Of a stretch of 64,000 bases of DNA, positions 1-10,886 are shown in pieces (the first letter of the stretch is position 1; each line of letters opens with the position of its first letter). Under the pieces are notes generated by a model. That model did no database searches and was not told where the DNA came from. It worked only from the letters and a program-made list of their open reading frames with translations. The translations under genes and the position numbers were made by a program. The DNA is from Cyanidiococcus yangmingshanensis (taxonomy: Eukaryota; Rhodophyta; Bangiophyceae; Cyanidiales; Cyanidiaceae): contig VWRR01000005.1 of NCBI GenBank assembly GCA_013995675.1, forward strand, positions 306,001 to 370,000. Reading direction: 5' to 3'.

Positions 1-311
1 TCTGAATCTATCAGCTTTGTATGATAAACAGACACGTCGACTGAGCGTGCCATTTCCTGTGCTCGGTTCAAAGCCCGTGGCATTCCGACATTCTGTGTCT
101 ACTCTGGGTCCCATTCTGAATCCGCCAGCATGACGCACGTAGCTCTCTCGGGTTTCGTGTACCCCAATTTATGTTGCTTGGACGGCCAAAATATGAACGA
201 AGGATTTAGGAATGCTTTCGGCGACCAAGTGCGTCTTCTTGGCTCTCTGGTTTTACTGGTTGTGCCTGGTCTTCGGCTCGTGTTCTGCAGCGATTTATGT
301 ACACTTTTCCC
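1..311. other. No gene recognised (left edge)
   Basis: Only short overlapping ORFs with no family resemblance are present. A GGTTCAAAG stretch near position 65 resembles a tRNA B box but has no matching T-stem. Confidence 0.4.
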
Positions 312-1667
312 TCAGGGATGTTTTGCCCGCTCGGCAGCAGTGCCCACAGTCGTGTTATTGGGAGCGGACTCGTCTCGGTACGGTCCATAACCTTTCCCAT
401 ACTCATTCACGGTGGCTTTCAGATCCGCATCCACGGCCATCTCTCGATCCATCTCTTTCAAGGCCTGACTCGTCGTCCTCCCGATGAGCAGTAACACGGC
501 TACTGTTGCGGCAAGTCCAACCACCAAAAGCGCTGTATTCACGCCGCTTCCCTCAGAGGTCAGCTCAGTTGCAGCACCCTCGATGACCCGGCTGGCGACA
601 CTCTCAAGCACTGCGTTTCCAGTGTGTCCAGCGTACACATAGGCCAGCGTCCCAGGCAACATACCTAGCCAGCTTGCCAGCATATAAGGAACGAAACGTA
701 CACTCGTTATCCCGTAGAGGTAATTGCTCGCAGAAAAAGGCAAGAGCGGACTTAGGCGCAACAGCAACACAATTTTGAAGCCCTCCTTTGCAACCGCCCT
801 ATCAATCACTCGAAAGCGAGGAAACTTCGATGCCAATTTCTCCTGGATAAAGTTGCGCAGGAAATATCTCGAAAGAAGAAAAGATGTCCCTGCTGCCGCA
901 GTAGCGGCTGCGGAAGATACAACGAGCCCCCGCCAAACCCCAAAGAGGTAGCCGGCCCCGATGGTCAACATCAATGCCGGGAAGGACACCAATTCAAGTA
1001 AATAGTAGAGACCCCCGTAGTAGAAAACTGCCATCGGTCCAACGGACTCGAACCATTTCACAAGATCATGCAAGTTGTCGATTGAAAGTGTTCTTAGAGA
1101 ATGCCCTATCACTGAGACTGCTCCGATGGCACCGCCTGCTAGGGCGAAGAGGTAGAGTGTGCGCTTCAGGGAGCCACGACCCGCTTTTGCGCTGTTCCCA
1201 TTAGACTCAGACTCGACGCTCGCCAGCAAGCTCGGCAGGGTCAAGACGTTGCGCAGCAGCGGGTGCTTGGTTTTCGCCCTTGCAATCGATTCACTCTTTG
1301 TTGAATTTGACATCCCCTGTTGTCGCCACAATCGTCGTGAGGCACGCGCTGTCGCAGACCGCCTACTCCGCGCGTCTTCACGATGGGGCTGGTGTCCGTG
1401 TCGATCCGGTCTCGACCACCTCCACGCTGGCGCCGAACTCCTGTCGGCGTCAAGTCTACCGGTGCAGTTACTCACTGCAAGCGAATGACACCAAAAAGCC
1501 GCTGAGGTCTTGGCTCGTGCTCGACTAAGAGGGAGCGCTTCGATTCTCGTTCCAGCCAAGACCGCAAACCCGAAGGCCACGCCAAACGGCCTCGCAGTCT
1601 GTTCCGTGTGCAAACCGTGTTGTGTAGACCACAAAACTTGAAGCGGTGCTTCCCGTTTCGAAAGCAT
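312..1667 (-). CDS. TVP38/TMEM64 (DedA/VTT-domain) family membrane protein
   Basis: Polytopic membrane protein of the SNARE-associated Golgi/DedA group, whose members act in lipid scrambling or membrane homeostasis; exact function is unknown here. The VTT core lies about 210-370 residues into the longest ORF: FPALMLTIGAGYLFG, then a hydrophobic stretch, then LLRLSPLLPFSASNYLYGIT with the Arg-Pro-Pro spacing typical of TVP38 proteins, and a last hydrophobic segment near the C-terminus. The ORF opens with ATG at 1667, but its first 118 residues are Arg/Ser-rich and poorly protein-like. A second ATG at 1313 (MSNSTKSES) may be the true start, giving 333 residues. Cyanobacterial-like DedA proteins in algae can be plastid-targeted, so the N-terminal part could be a transit peptide; this is inference. 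Divergent from the linker gene at 3426. Confidence 0.8.
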   Translation of the reverse strand: MLSKREAPLQVLWSTQHGLHTEQTARPFGVAFGFAVLAGTRIEALPLSRARAKTSAAFWCHSLAVSNCTGRLDADRSSAPAWRWSRPDRHGHQPHREDARSRRSATARASRRLWRQQGMSNSTKSESIARAKTKHPLLRNVLTLPSLLASVESESNGNSAKAGRGSLKRTLYLFALAGGAIGAVSVIGHSLRTLSIDNLHDLVKWFESVGPMAVFYYGGLYYLLELVSFPALMLTIGAGYLFGVWRGLVVSSAAATAAAGTSFLLSRYFLRNFIQEKLASKFPRFRVIDRAVAKEGFKIVLLLRLSPLLPFSASNYLYGITSVRFVPYMLASWLGMLPGTLAYVYAGHTGNAVLESVASRVIEGAATELTSEGSGVNTALLVVGLAATVAVLLLIGRTTSQALKEMDREMAVDADLKATVNEYGKGYGPYRDESAPNNTTVGTAAERAKHP

Positions 1668-3425
1668 GCAATCCGCTACGGATCAGTATTCCGTCGCACA
1701 AGGATGCCACCGTTCAAGAGCTCGTGCAGGGCTCACAAGATTTTCAGTCACAGTGGCGCAGATTCGCCGGTGACATGCACGTTGTGGATGGTGGCGGAAC
1801 ATGGCCCAGGGTGTCCAGCACCGGCAGCAGCCGAACGGCATCGAAACCAACGGAGGCGCTGCGCGATCGCACAGGCACGCGCCGCTGGATGAATGGGTTG
1901 TTCAGTGCGCCGCATCCGGGGAGGCGACGATCACGTTTTGTCGAGCGTGCTTGGTTGAAGAACGCAGATTCAGGGCGTTTTGAGAAGAACTTGCGCTCGA
2001 ATGATCTACCTGGAAATTCGTCTTTCAGTGAAAATTTCTTGATCGGTTGACGGAAAGTTTGATTTGGTGCGCTCAGGTGCCACGCATATGCATCCTCTCG
2101 TCATCATGCGATCATGATCGTAGACGTGTTGGGCGCAAGCCACGGTTTTCGCTGGAGCACGACATCAGACTCTGGGCAGCGGCGCCAACGGATCAGCTTA
2201 TAGGTTCTTCCTAGAGTCCGATTCTGGTCTACGTGAATAGCGTCTTCTTGTGAGATCATTCTGCTTGCGTCTGTTGCAGTTTTACCGCCCTATGACATGC
2301 GTACCGCCATCGGATAAATAGCCGTGAAAAGTGGTGCCAACAACCACGGTAACCCCGAAACGGACGGTTGCGTGATGGTGGATTGCGTGCGAACAGCGTC
2401 TCGTTCTGCATCAATGTCCGCAGGGAGCCAGAGTCACGAGCGACAAACCTGTAGCGTCTCTGAGCAATCATAAAATCTCACTCAGGGCGTGTGATTCTGG
2501 AAAACAGGCATCTTTTTCCAAAGAGGTACATCGACACTGCAAAGGGACAGTTGCTTCACATGACAGGTTTGATTGAACAAGCCCATTCGTGTCCTTTTTT
2601 AGAGACTGTATTCATCATCATATTAATCAACGGCATTTCCCGCTACTGAGGGAATCCAATCGATGTGTCGCCTGCTTCTCGAGCTCTCATAGCGATCGCC
2701 CATAATAAAGTTTTCCTGAACATGCTCGAGATCATCCACCGGATACCTCGTTGCGAGCGAGACCGAGGGACAAATCGATATGCATGAAGATCGAACGCAG
2801 GACCAACAACAGGGCTAGGATACTATTTGAAGGGAAACAGATCAACTCGGAATCCAATCAAGTTTCTGATATGCAATCGTTCTGAGGATCATCAATATTT
2901 TGCTTCTTTCAGGAGCGCTTGATGATCACAGCATATGCCAAGAGCCTGCGTTTGTAGACTACCAACAGCAGCTTACATATGGCAGGGACACGACACGGGC
3001 TTTTGTCGACCTCTGCCTCATCGAGACGATTCGGTCATCATGCAGCCGGGATCGGCCCTGAGGGAAAGCCGCCGTGACACAAGAATCTCGATGGTCCCGC
3101 CCAGACTCTTCGTTTGGGAACCGCCGCAGCTCCTGGAGGGAATTCCTCTATGAAAGACATTTGCTGTCGCAATTTCCGGGAGGGAATCTGCGGTCGCGCG
3201 CTCCGTCTCCGCGCGCCGCTCGTGGATGCGCTCATCGGATGCGCTAACACCAGCGATCATTGCGTGGCCCGGGGCACCTCGCGAGCGCCGTGCCCCTCCG
3301 GCGTGAGCACAACGCGCGATCTCCGGCGACCCTTTTGGATTCGGCCGTCGCTTGGGCATCGTCGAGACGGATATTGGCGTTCTATTGTCCTCGGACAGCT
3401 AACTCTGATCGGAAACACTGCAAAC
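1668..3425. other. Divergent intergenic region, no gene recognised
   Basis: Separates the starts of the TVP38-like gene (-) and the phycobilisome linker (+). An AT-richer patch lies near 2580-2660. The linker frame is open upstream to 3114 with an ATG at 3150, but this part looks like leader rather than protein. Confidence 0.4.
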
Positions 3426-4637
3426 ATGATCGGCTTCGTTGGCTCTGTAAGTTGCGTTGGCGCACGTACCTCGTCTTTCTCAGCAACCGGTCTCAGCGGC
3501 AACTGCCGTGCGAAGGACGCTACGCCGAAACGCGCGTTCCACCTGCGGGCGGCGGAGGAGAAAGCACAGTCAAGTGGAGCAGGTTCCAGCGGCGCGAGTG
3601 GTTCGGAGCGCGCAACGCCCTCTGCAACGACGGCGGCGGCGTCTGCGCCAGCCGCCGCGCAGAGTTCTGCGGCGAGAATGCCAGCGATGACGGCGTTGAA
3701 AACGGCGGCGAATAGGAAACTTGGTGAGGTGACGCAAGCGCGTTTGCGGAAGGTTGGAGACTCGGTGACCCCGAGTTTCCGTCAGATCGAGAGTTTCCGT
3801 GTTCCATCCTTCCCGATCCCAGGCAAAGACTCTGAAGTGGCTCGCCGCACTGAGCGTATGCATGAAGTAATGAGGCAAATTTTCGGTTACGGTCACCTTT
3901 TCGAGAGGGACGACGTGGAACTCGACAAGCTCCAGAGCTGCTACATCAATGGCGAGCTTAACACAAAGGACTTTGTGCGCGCTGTGGCAAAATCTGAGAC
4001 GTATAAGCAAAAGTTTTGGTACAATCGCCCGCCTTTCGGACGCTTCGGCGCGGTTGAATTGGCGTTCAAGCACCTGCTTGGTCGACGTACATTCGACGCG
4101 AAAGAGAGCGCGGCGGCTCAGGCCGTTTATCACGCGAAAGGCTATGAAGCAATGATCGACTATGTTATCGACAACGAGTATGACCGGGCGTTTCCGTTCC
4201 GCAACGATGGCAGCGACAACATGCCTCAGTGGCGTGAACCAACGTGGTACATGGGGCGTCGCCCTGAGCCCCAGGCTCTGCGTGGCGGCCTCGAGCGGGC
4301 GATGGGTGGTGCCCGTGGAGCAATGCTCTACGAATACCGCATACGTCTTGGCTCGCAAAATATGGGCGTCGTTGCTGGTGGCAGCCCGCCTCCAGTGAAC
4401 CTGAAGAACAAGACTGACGAGCCAGTGTTCCGCGTGATTACTGCAGGCTATCGCGAGCCGGCTGTGAACAACGGTGCGCCAGGCTACTCTGTTGGTAGAG
4501 CTTATCGTCGTCAGAACAAGTTTAGCTCCATTGCTCGTTCGCAACGCACCTACTTGGTTCCACTGAGCGAACTGAACACAACCATCACCCGCATTCATCG
4601 CTCCGGTGGCTCCATTCGCACCGTAGAACGTGTGTGA
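3426..4637 (+). CDS. Phycobilisome linker polypeptide, rod-linker type, plastid-targeted
   Basis: Nucleus-encoded linker that joins phycobiliprotein discs in the phycobilisome on the stromal face of the thylakoid. The chosen ATG at 3426 starts MIGFVGS, with a Phe near the N-terminus as in red algal transit peptides, then about 110 Ala/Ser-rich residues. The linker domain (Pfam PBS_linker_poly type) runs from about residue 145 to 280: MRQIFGYGHLFERDD, KDFVRAVAKSETYKQKFW, FGAVELAFKHLLGR. A C-terminal CpcD-like segment follows from about residue 335 (FRVITAGYREP to VPLSELNTTITRIHRSGGSI). A linker domain plus CpcD tail matches rod linkers (CpcC/CpeC type), whereas rod-core linkers (CpcG) lack the CpcD part. 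The frame is open back to 3114 with an alternative ATG at 3150. It is a single exon. This gene is the main evidence that the genome belongs to a phycobilisome-bearing alga. Confidence 0.93.
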   Translation: MIGFVGSVSCVGARTSSFSATGLSGNCRAKDATPKRAFHLRAAEEKAQSSGAGSSGASGSERATPSATTAAASAPAAAQSSAARMPAMTALKTAANRKLGEVTQARLRKVGDSVTPSFRQIESFRVPSFPIPGKDSEVARRTERMHEVMRQIFGYGHLFERDDVELDKLQSCYINGELNTKDFVRAVAKSETYKQKFWYNRPPFGRFGAVELAFKHLLGRRTFDAKESAAAQAVYHAKGYEAMIDYVIDNEYDRAFPFRNDGSDNMPQWREPTWYMGRRPEPQALRGGLERAMGGARGAMLYEYRIRLGSQNMGVVAGGSPPPVNLKNKTDEPVFRVITAGYREPAVNNGAPGYSVGRAYRRQNKFSSIARSQRTYLVPLSELNTTITRIHRSGGSIRTVERV

Positions 4638-6133
4638 GAATTTATCAACGGATCTGAGAGCGCAGCAATGGCGGCACATGTGCAGGCGGGAACCACATCG
4701 GATAAGAGCCGGCAAACGTTTGATCAGCGCCGGTTCAGGGCAAGCGTACTAAATGGCTAGATGGCCCTGGAAACGGGGTGGGATGGGAGACCTAATATCC
4801 ATAAATAAAGTAACCGAAAATAGTTATTCGGCGATGAGGGATAGACAATAGTGCATTTAGCCATCGTAGCGGGAGTGATCGCATGAGGATGTTCGGCTTC
4901 CAAGGACTGACAAAAAAGAGACCATAAATAGACGGCAGCTTCATATTTTCGCACCGATTTTCACGCGAATAGAGCAGGGGGCGCCTCAACTGGCTCTTCA
5001 TTGTGAACACTGCTTCGCGCTTTCTCCAGGTAGGCGCTGGCTATCCCGACTCATCAGTCGCGGCCTCTCGTGCGCGCTATACGCACGTTCATGCACTCTA
5101 TCCTCGGTCCATGAATTGCCATGATGATCGATGGGTTTGAACGCTCGATTTTCCCGGTCTCGGATTCGGTCAAAGGATTCCAAAGTGTACGAAATTTGTA
5201 ATAGGAACGACGAAAGGTTTTTGGATTCGATTCAGCTCGGAGATCTCGAGGCTAAGGCGCTCACCGATGACAACTCTTGGGGGCATGCAAATGCAGTTTA
5301 TCGTTTGGGCGAACAAGAGCCGGACCGCCCCCGGTTGAACGCTGGACTATACCATTCCTGGCTGGGGACTGGAGGAGGCGTTTGCCGCCAGCTCGTATCC
5401 GATACTTAACCTCATGAACCGCAATTGCGTCCACTCCGACCTCTACTGCATGCGTGGCGGTCCGCCTTCTGCAGGAGGCCGAGCAAGGGCTTGGCTCATT
5501 TATGGAATTTGCATTTTATGCGAGACGAGCGCCACATATGGCTTTAGATGGAGTATTTCCATCAAGCTCATGAATTCAAGCATTTCGTCTTCGCGGAAGG
5601 CCTGGTCATAAGGAATCATTGCTCCTCCCGCACATGCCTGCATCGCGAGTACAATATCGATGAGACCAGAGTTAAGTCGCTTTTCAGAAGAAAGGAAAAT
5701 CGAGAAGCGCGCACAAACCTTCGTATTCCAATGAGGTTCATCTGAATCCGAGGAGTCGCCAGCGCTCGGAAGGCTTCTCACCGCGACATGCCCCGAGGAA
5801 CACTACCTCAAACTAGCCATGACGCGAATGTTGTATCTCTTGGACGTCAATTCAGCCTTGATGAGCGAAATCGATCGAAAAACGGCATGTTGGTCGACAT
5901 CGAGCAATAAAAGGGAAACTGAAATTCCAAAATCTCTGACTATACAACTTCCCAGCCAGAACACTATATGTTACCTGCTTCTCTTACTGCATAGGCCGAT
6001 TTTCAAGCACTGCTGTGGTGACTTTCCGGAGCCAGAAGCCCAAATTCTGCCCCAATTCTCTTATCTACATGTGGTGGACCATAGCAAGCCGCCTCAACGT
6101 TTTCACAAGGTCTGAGTTTCTATCGATGAGGCT
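4638..6133. other. Convergent intergenic region, no gene recognised
   Basis: Lies between the 3' ends of the linker (+) and NSE2 (-). AT-richer around 4790-4860, with a small hairpin (CCGAA...TTCGG) near 4815. ORFs here are under 100 codons and look random. Confidence 0.4.
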
Positions 6134-7118
6134 TCACGGTGTAGCATCTTCGATGGGATCATTCAAGCCAGCAGCTTTTGGAGAACCGATTGATGTACGT
6201 CTGTTCTGCAAACGAGCCTGTCTTCTCTGCAAGCGCTCCATAATCAGCATGATTTCGGTGTCTGGTTCCAGCGATGCGAGGGATACGATCGCCGCGCAAC
6301 CTGCGACAGGGCAAGGTGCATGGTGCTTACCAGAAAGGCGCTCCCGCGGTCGCAGACGGTTATGTGATCGGATAAGTTGCTCGATTCCCTCTTTTTCATA
6401 CGAGTGCATACACTCTCGGTTTCGAACTGGATGCTGCATCAAAACGCCAGATACGGGGCATCGTATCCGAGAAAGATCTTGTTGCCAATCGTGCCCTACC
6501 GCAACGGGCGCACTTGAGTCCCCCAGGATCGGATCCGCATTCTGACTCGCAAGTTCTGGCTCTCGAGGAGCCAGCTAGATCATCGATACTCTGGGGACCA
6601 TGGCTCCCACCTTCAATAAGGCAACGGGTTCTCTCGCAGTTTCGTTCGGTAGCCAGCTTGTTCTCTTTTCGGCTCGTGCCCGTCGCTTCGGAGCTGAAGC
6701 ACCGCTGCCAAGCTTGAGTGAAAAGGTTTGGGTTCAACTCATCGACACCATTATGATCTTCTGCCAATTCAGAGCGCAACGTCTCGCGTAGAGCCCGTGC
6801 CGCCCAGTGATACCTATTGGCCCCGAGTTCGTGCTCGACGCAACGGGTTGCGGCCGCAGCTAGACTCGACAGCAGCAACTCCTCCTCCGCGAAGCTAGAG
6901 CCATTGTTGTTCTGAGCAATATTCCTAGCGTTGCCGCCAAGCAAGCACTGGGTCGCACTGACGACGTGTTCAGAAACGAGAACGCTTCTTGCCTTCCAAG
7001 CAGAGGCGAACCTCTCAATTTCCGCCAAACCTGCTTCAAAGTCGGGCTTTTCGACTGTGGTCCCCTCTGATATCGATCGCGCCAACTCAAGAACGGTCAC
7101 CGGATGGTTGTCATCCAT
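6134..7118 (-). CDS. NSE2: NSE2/MMS21-type SUMO E3 ligase (SMC5/6 complex), coding frame interrupted
   Basis: SUMO ligase subunit of the SMC5/6 genome-maintenance complex. The C-terminal part is a clear SP-RING: CPVSGVLMQHPVRNREC, MHSYEKEGIEQLIRS, then APCPVAGC, giving the C-C-H-C zinc pattern of NSE2 (compare PVKNKVCGH and CPQIGC in animal NSMCE2). It is followed by the Asp/Glu-Arg-rich tail usual for the family. The N-terminal 180 or so residues (ATG at 7118, MDDNHPVTVLELARS) lie in one frame and look helical. The SP-RING lies in the +1 frame, which is open only from about 6574 downward. The frame change must fall between 6461 and 6574. No good GT...AG intron is visible, so an extra base, a frameshift, or a very short intron are the options. 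A further ORF at 7437-7111 ends on the start codon and could be leader or N-terminal sequence. Confidence 0.8.
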
Positions 7119-8250
7119 TATGACAGCCTCTTGATTCTAAACCAAACGCTCGTGCAGCCCCTCTTGCAGGTTCTAGCGGAGCAGACGCTCCATTCAGAGC
7201 CATACGAACAGCTGTCGCGAAATCAGTTGGCGCCATCGCGCCAGCAAGTCGATTCGAGTTGGCCGCGCTGCGCGGCGCCAAGAGCAACCTGTTTTCAACG
7301 GGTCTCGTGCGCAGGGGTAACATGTACTGTTCGTGTCCTCTGGGTTCCAGTCCTCGCAACACAGCGTCCAAAGTATTCTTATGACCATATGGGATAAGAC
7401 TTCTGCTGGAGAATTCCCTTCCTGCTGAGCTCTGCATCTGTTCTACTTTTATGAGTTCGCTCGCACTTTGTAGACAGTTGCGCCCTATAGCTCTTACAAC
7501 AGTGAGCGCATTGCTTTGACAGGAATAGCTCCTCTTGTGCGTGAGACTCGCCCTTTATGCCGAAATCCAATTCGCTCCATGTTTTCCTGTCGTTTGCAGA
7601 CTCGCCGGGAGTACGGCGCCAACTCTATTGAGGGATCTCAACGAATTCGATGGGCACAGTCATACCCTAAGTTTTACCTAATCGTTCCTGGGATGTCTCA
7701 AAGATGAGGCAACCGGTTTCCTCTCCATCCATGAGAGACCACCTTGAACCGAGTTTGTTTGGAGACGAGATTCCAAAATTTTGCACCTTCATCAAGACCG
7801 CACCTCTCCGCTCCATTGTCTCTGATGCGACGGATCTATGGAATGATCTCTGAAGAGAGCACGAACGTGAGCATAGGCCACATTCACAAGCTGGGTTTCT
7901 GTATGTGTCTCTTCGACATAGCGTACGGGGATAAAGATGGTCGAACTCAGCAGATGGCGAAGATGCGAAGCGAGGGTTTGTGCACTTCTCAGCGGTACTA
8001 TGATGGAGAAGCGGTTCGATCCTCCTGTCCAAGATGAGCGCGAGAGGTTTCATCGTACGGCACCAAAGCGGGCATTAGTACAAGATACCTTCATTCGCAC
8101 GTTTGAATCCAGAGAACGGATGTAGTTTCGCCACAGCTCCCAGACCCGACTCCACAGGACTGCGGCTCCTGTTTCGTTCCCTCTCGAGTTTGAGGTAGGG
8201 GCTCGGAGATCAGAGTTGTTACCCATAAGGAAGACACGTATGTACTATTT
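7119..8250. other. Divergent intergenic region, no gene recognised
   Basis: Between NSE2 (-) and NCA2 (+). A minus-strand ORF at 7437-7111 ends over the NSE2 start codon (ATGGATGA arrangement); it may be an upstream ORF or a missing N-terminal part. Nothing else is supported. Confidence 0.35.
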
Positions 8251-10322
8251 ATGACAGAATATAGTGAGATCGTGCAGCTGCGATGCGAGCTGTCGGCTCG
8301 ATCACTGAGCTCGGTCTCTGAAGCACTTCGTCGAGTGATTTTAAGTCGTTCGTACTACGAGTACGTGGCTTCTAGAGCCCCAGCTATCGCGATATGCGAA
8401 AGAGGACCCGTCTGGCTCTGGAAGATCCTCAACGCCGCTGGGCATTTGTGGCTTTCGAACCTGTGTGACAGATTTCGCGACCAGTTCTCGGATACGCAGA
8501 GCGCAGCCGCAGAGACATCTTCCCGGACAGTACGCTCTGCCAGCGAGTTTGTGGAGGATTTTGGAACTACTGGTAAGTCTCAAGCTCGGAAGTTCTCACG
8601 TTCGGCTGCGCTTTTTCGCGCTGTGCGACCGCCGGGCTTTCGGCTCCTGGATGCCCTTGAACAAGCACAAAGATGTGCAGCGCTACATGCTTTGACACGT
8701 CTTGAGCGAGCGCTCGCAGTCTATCTGGGAAGGACGCAGGAAGCATCTTTCTCGACTCCAGACGTTACTGCGGTGTGAATCTGAAGACGCAATCAAGATT
8801 CCGGACACTCTTTTTATTCTGCGATGAATTGTATCGTTGCACACTCTCTGCAGCGGAATCGGGGGACCTCGATTCTATTGAGGAGGCAGTATACGCAAAT
8901 TATACTTTCGAATCAGATGGTATCGCTGATCCGGAGCGCTGGGCCTGCATCATGAAAGAGGAGGCAAATCGATTTGTCACGGCCTTTCGTAATATACCAT
9001 TCAGATGGAGTGTCTATCTGTCTTTGGATGAGGCGTGCCGAGTGTTGCCGCCAGTTGCGTATCAGATAGGGAAACCCCGAAGCATCGGATACATTGAGAG
9101 GCTTCAGCTAGTCTCGCTGTCCTATCCTTCACACTTTTCGAGAAACTGGCTGAAGTATATCGGAGGCGCCCTCGGTATTTTCTGGTCTTGGAAGAAAATC
9201 CAATCTCGCCATACCCAGCTCGGCCTCTTTTTCGAGAGCGTAGGCGGCGCAGCGCGAAGCTTCTGGCAGCAGCATATCGTCTCACCGCTCAAAATGATCT
9301 ACAAAGAAGTCTTCCACTCTTCGTATCGTACTTTCATGGACCCGATAGCAGTCCAGGCGGAGCAAGACGCGTTGAACCGCATGGTGGTAGATTTCACTCG
9401 AGAGACCTACGCTCGACTGCCAGAGGCAGAAAGGCGACAAGCTGAGCTCCTCGCTGCAAATGGAGATCTCTCTCCTGTCATGAAAATCTACGAACAGCAG
9501 ATACGCAGTCCGGTCGTGAACATGCTCGCTGGTGATGTGATTCGCGCCCTTCTCATTCAGGTTCAAAAGCTCAAGGTGGATGTCGAACAAGAGATGGTTG
9601 CTGTGGATTCATTGGTGCGCTCAAACGAACTGAATCTTCAAGTTGCAGCTGCAGTGCCAGGTTTGCTTGCCGTGATAGTCGTGATATCTGCCGGATATCG
9701 AGCTCTGCAGCGCTGGTGGCGAAGCGTTCGCTCCACCGAAGTAGATCGTTTCGGTAGCGGTGGCTCGATCTGGACGGTCGCCGGTGGGGAGAGGTTCTCA
9801 GCTCGAGAGCGTGCACGCTGGCTGATACGTGACGTTGAGCGCTTTTTCATGCATGCCTTGTCTTTGCGTCGAGATGAAATGGTGTTCGATTCGAACCACG
9901 AAGAATTCAAACTGCGTCATGAAAAACCGAGAAATCCAAGCCATGGCAGAGCTCTGGCATCTGCTTGCACAGCACGCTCTCTGGTGGGGCTCGACGTTAC
10001 AGGCAATGCTCGGATCTCCAAAAATGAGCAGTTCCGCACCTCGAGCGTCCGTGACGATGGGCTGGAACAATCCCGAGAATTCCTTACAGAGACAAGGGTC
10101 GCCCAGTATGAGAACGAAGGACGCATCCTGTTGACCTTAGATGAACTAGAAGACATGCTCGCGAACCACTTGAAGGAACTCGGAAGCAGTTCATCTGCTC
10201 AACACGCTGCTCGTCTAAGGGAAGATCTGGCGGATCTCCGGTCCGCAGAGCTCGATTTAGAGCAGAAATTGCTTACAATTCTTCGGATGCGTTGGACATA
10301 TCCCTTTTTGCACAACTTTTAA
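8251..10322 (+). CDS. NCA2: NCA2-family mitochondrial protein (two exons or interrupted frame)
   Basis: Homologue of yeast Nca2, a mitochondrial inner-membrane protein that affects expression of the Atp6/Atp8 subunits of ATP synthase. Family signatures occur in order: YPSHFSRNWLKYIGGALG (compare YPSHWTRNWVKY in homologues), PLKMIYKEVFHSSY, GDLSPVMKIYEQQIRSP, GDVIRALLIQVQKLKVDVE, a hydrophobic segment (VPGLLAVIVVISAGY), and a C-terminal EGRILLTLDELEDML ... ILRMRWTYPF block. The first 175 codons (ATG 8251) are in another frame from the rest, which is open from 8706. A consensus donor GTAAGT at 8573 can join the two frames using an acceptor at 8739 or, with a better pyrimidine tract, at 8853. 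Hence a real intron is the likely explanation. If the first ORF is not part of the gene, the family core still stands by itself. Confidence 0.85.
8573..8853 (+). other. Candidate spliceosomal intron in NCA2
   Basis: Starts GTAAGT and ends CTCTCTGCAG. Removal restores the frame between the N-terminal ORF and the conserved NCA2 core. A shorter choice ends at 8739 (GACGCAG) and also restores frame. No branch-point motif is evident. Would be the only well-supported intron in the window. Confidence 0.45.
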
Positions 10323-10406
10323 AGTAAAAAACTCTTCCTGCACAGCGTCAGTCTGGTGAAAGAACTCACTTAAGAGAGGATCAGTGCTTGGTCTGCTCTA
10401 TTTGCC

Positions 10407-10886
10407 TCAGAGTGTACATCGGTCTCCAGTATTTGAAGCGACCAGAGCAGAACATTTCACTACGAAATGCCGGACTGATTTACGGAGAAGTGCTTGATCA
10501 GCATCGTCTCTAACCTCGTGCTTCCAGATGCCGCCATTTGATTCACTGCTGCACCAAGCCCAAAGCGTCAATGTTTCATCAACGCGATTTTTAAGCTCAT
10601 CTTCCAGGAGCTCAAATGAAGCCCTGCAAGATTCTGCGAAGCAATCAACGCACTGCATCTGGGTTCGCGATCGATGATAAAACGCGTTTGGAAGTTCATT
10701 TGTGCTCTTTTTGAGCCACTGTCGTGGATTCGACTTTAGGCTATGGGCTAACTCCACTAACAGGATATACGGAGAGGGTTTATGTGATGAACAATGCAGC
10801 TGAATTGTTTTTTGTTGGATTCCGCTTACGATTCGTATCGCTGAGATAAAAGCGTTCATTGATCGATTCCAGAATGCAAAGATCAT
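10407..10886 (-). CDS. Hypothetical protein
   Basis: ORF of 159 codons starting with ATG at 10886 and convergent with NCA2. No family recognised. The central part (SCRASFELLEDELKNRVDE) looks helical, and the stretch is Cys- and Trp-containing (CVDCFAESC). Kept mainly because its composition is more protein-like than the other short ORFs nearby. In addition, a minus-strand gene at this place would complete the strict strand alternation seen across the window. It could also be an exon fragment of a longer gene, or chance. Confidence 0.3.
   Translation of the reverse strand: MIFAFWNRSMNAFISAIRIVSGIQQKTIQLHCSSHKPSPYILLVELAHSLKSNPRQWLKKSTNELPNAFYHRSRTQMQCVDCFAESCRASFELLEDELKNRVDETLTLWAWCSSESNGGIWKHEVRDDADQALLRKSVRHFVVKCSALVASNTGDRCTL

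Noticed and set aside
1034-1049. tRNA B-box-like GGTTCGAGTCC on the minus strand
   Set aside because: Lies inside the TVP38-like coding region and has no flanking T-stem or A box.
3570-4715. Long minus-strand ORF (381 codons) antisense to the phycobilisome linker
   Set aside because: It mirrors a clearly coding gene, has no family resemblance and is rich in His/Arg as expected from an antisense shadow.
8010-8025. B-box-like GGTTCGATCC
   Set aside because: The bases on either side cannot form a T-stem and no A box lies upstream.
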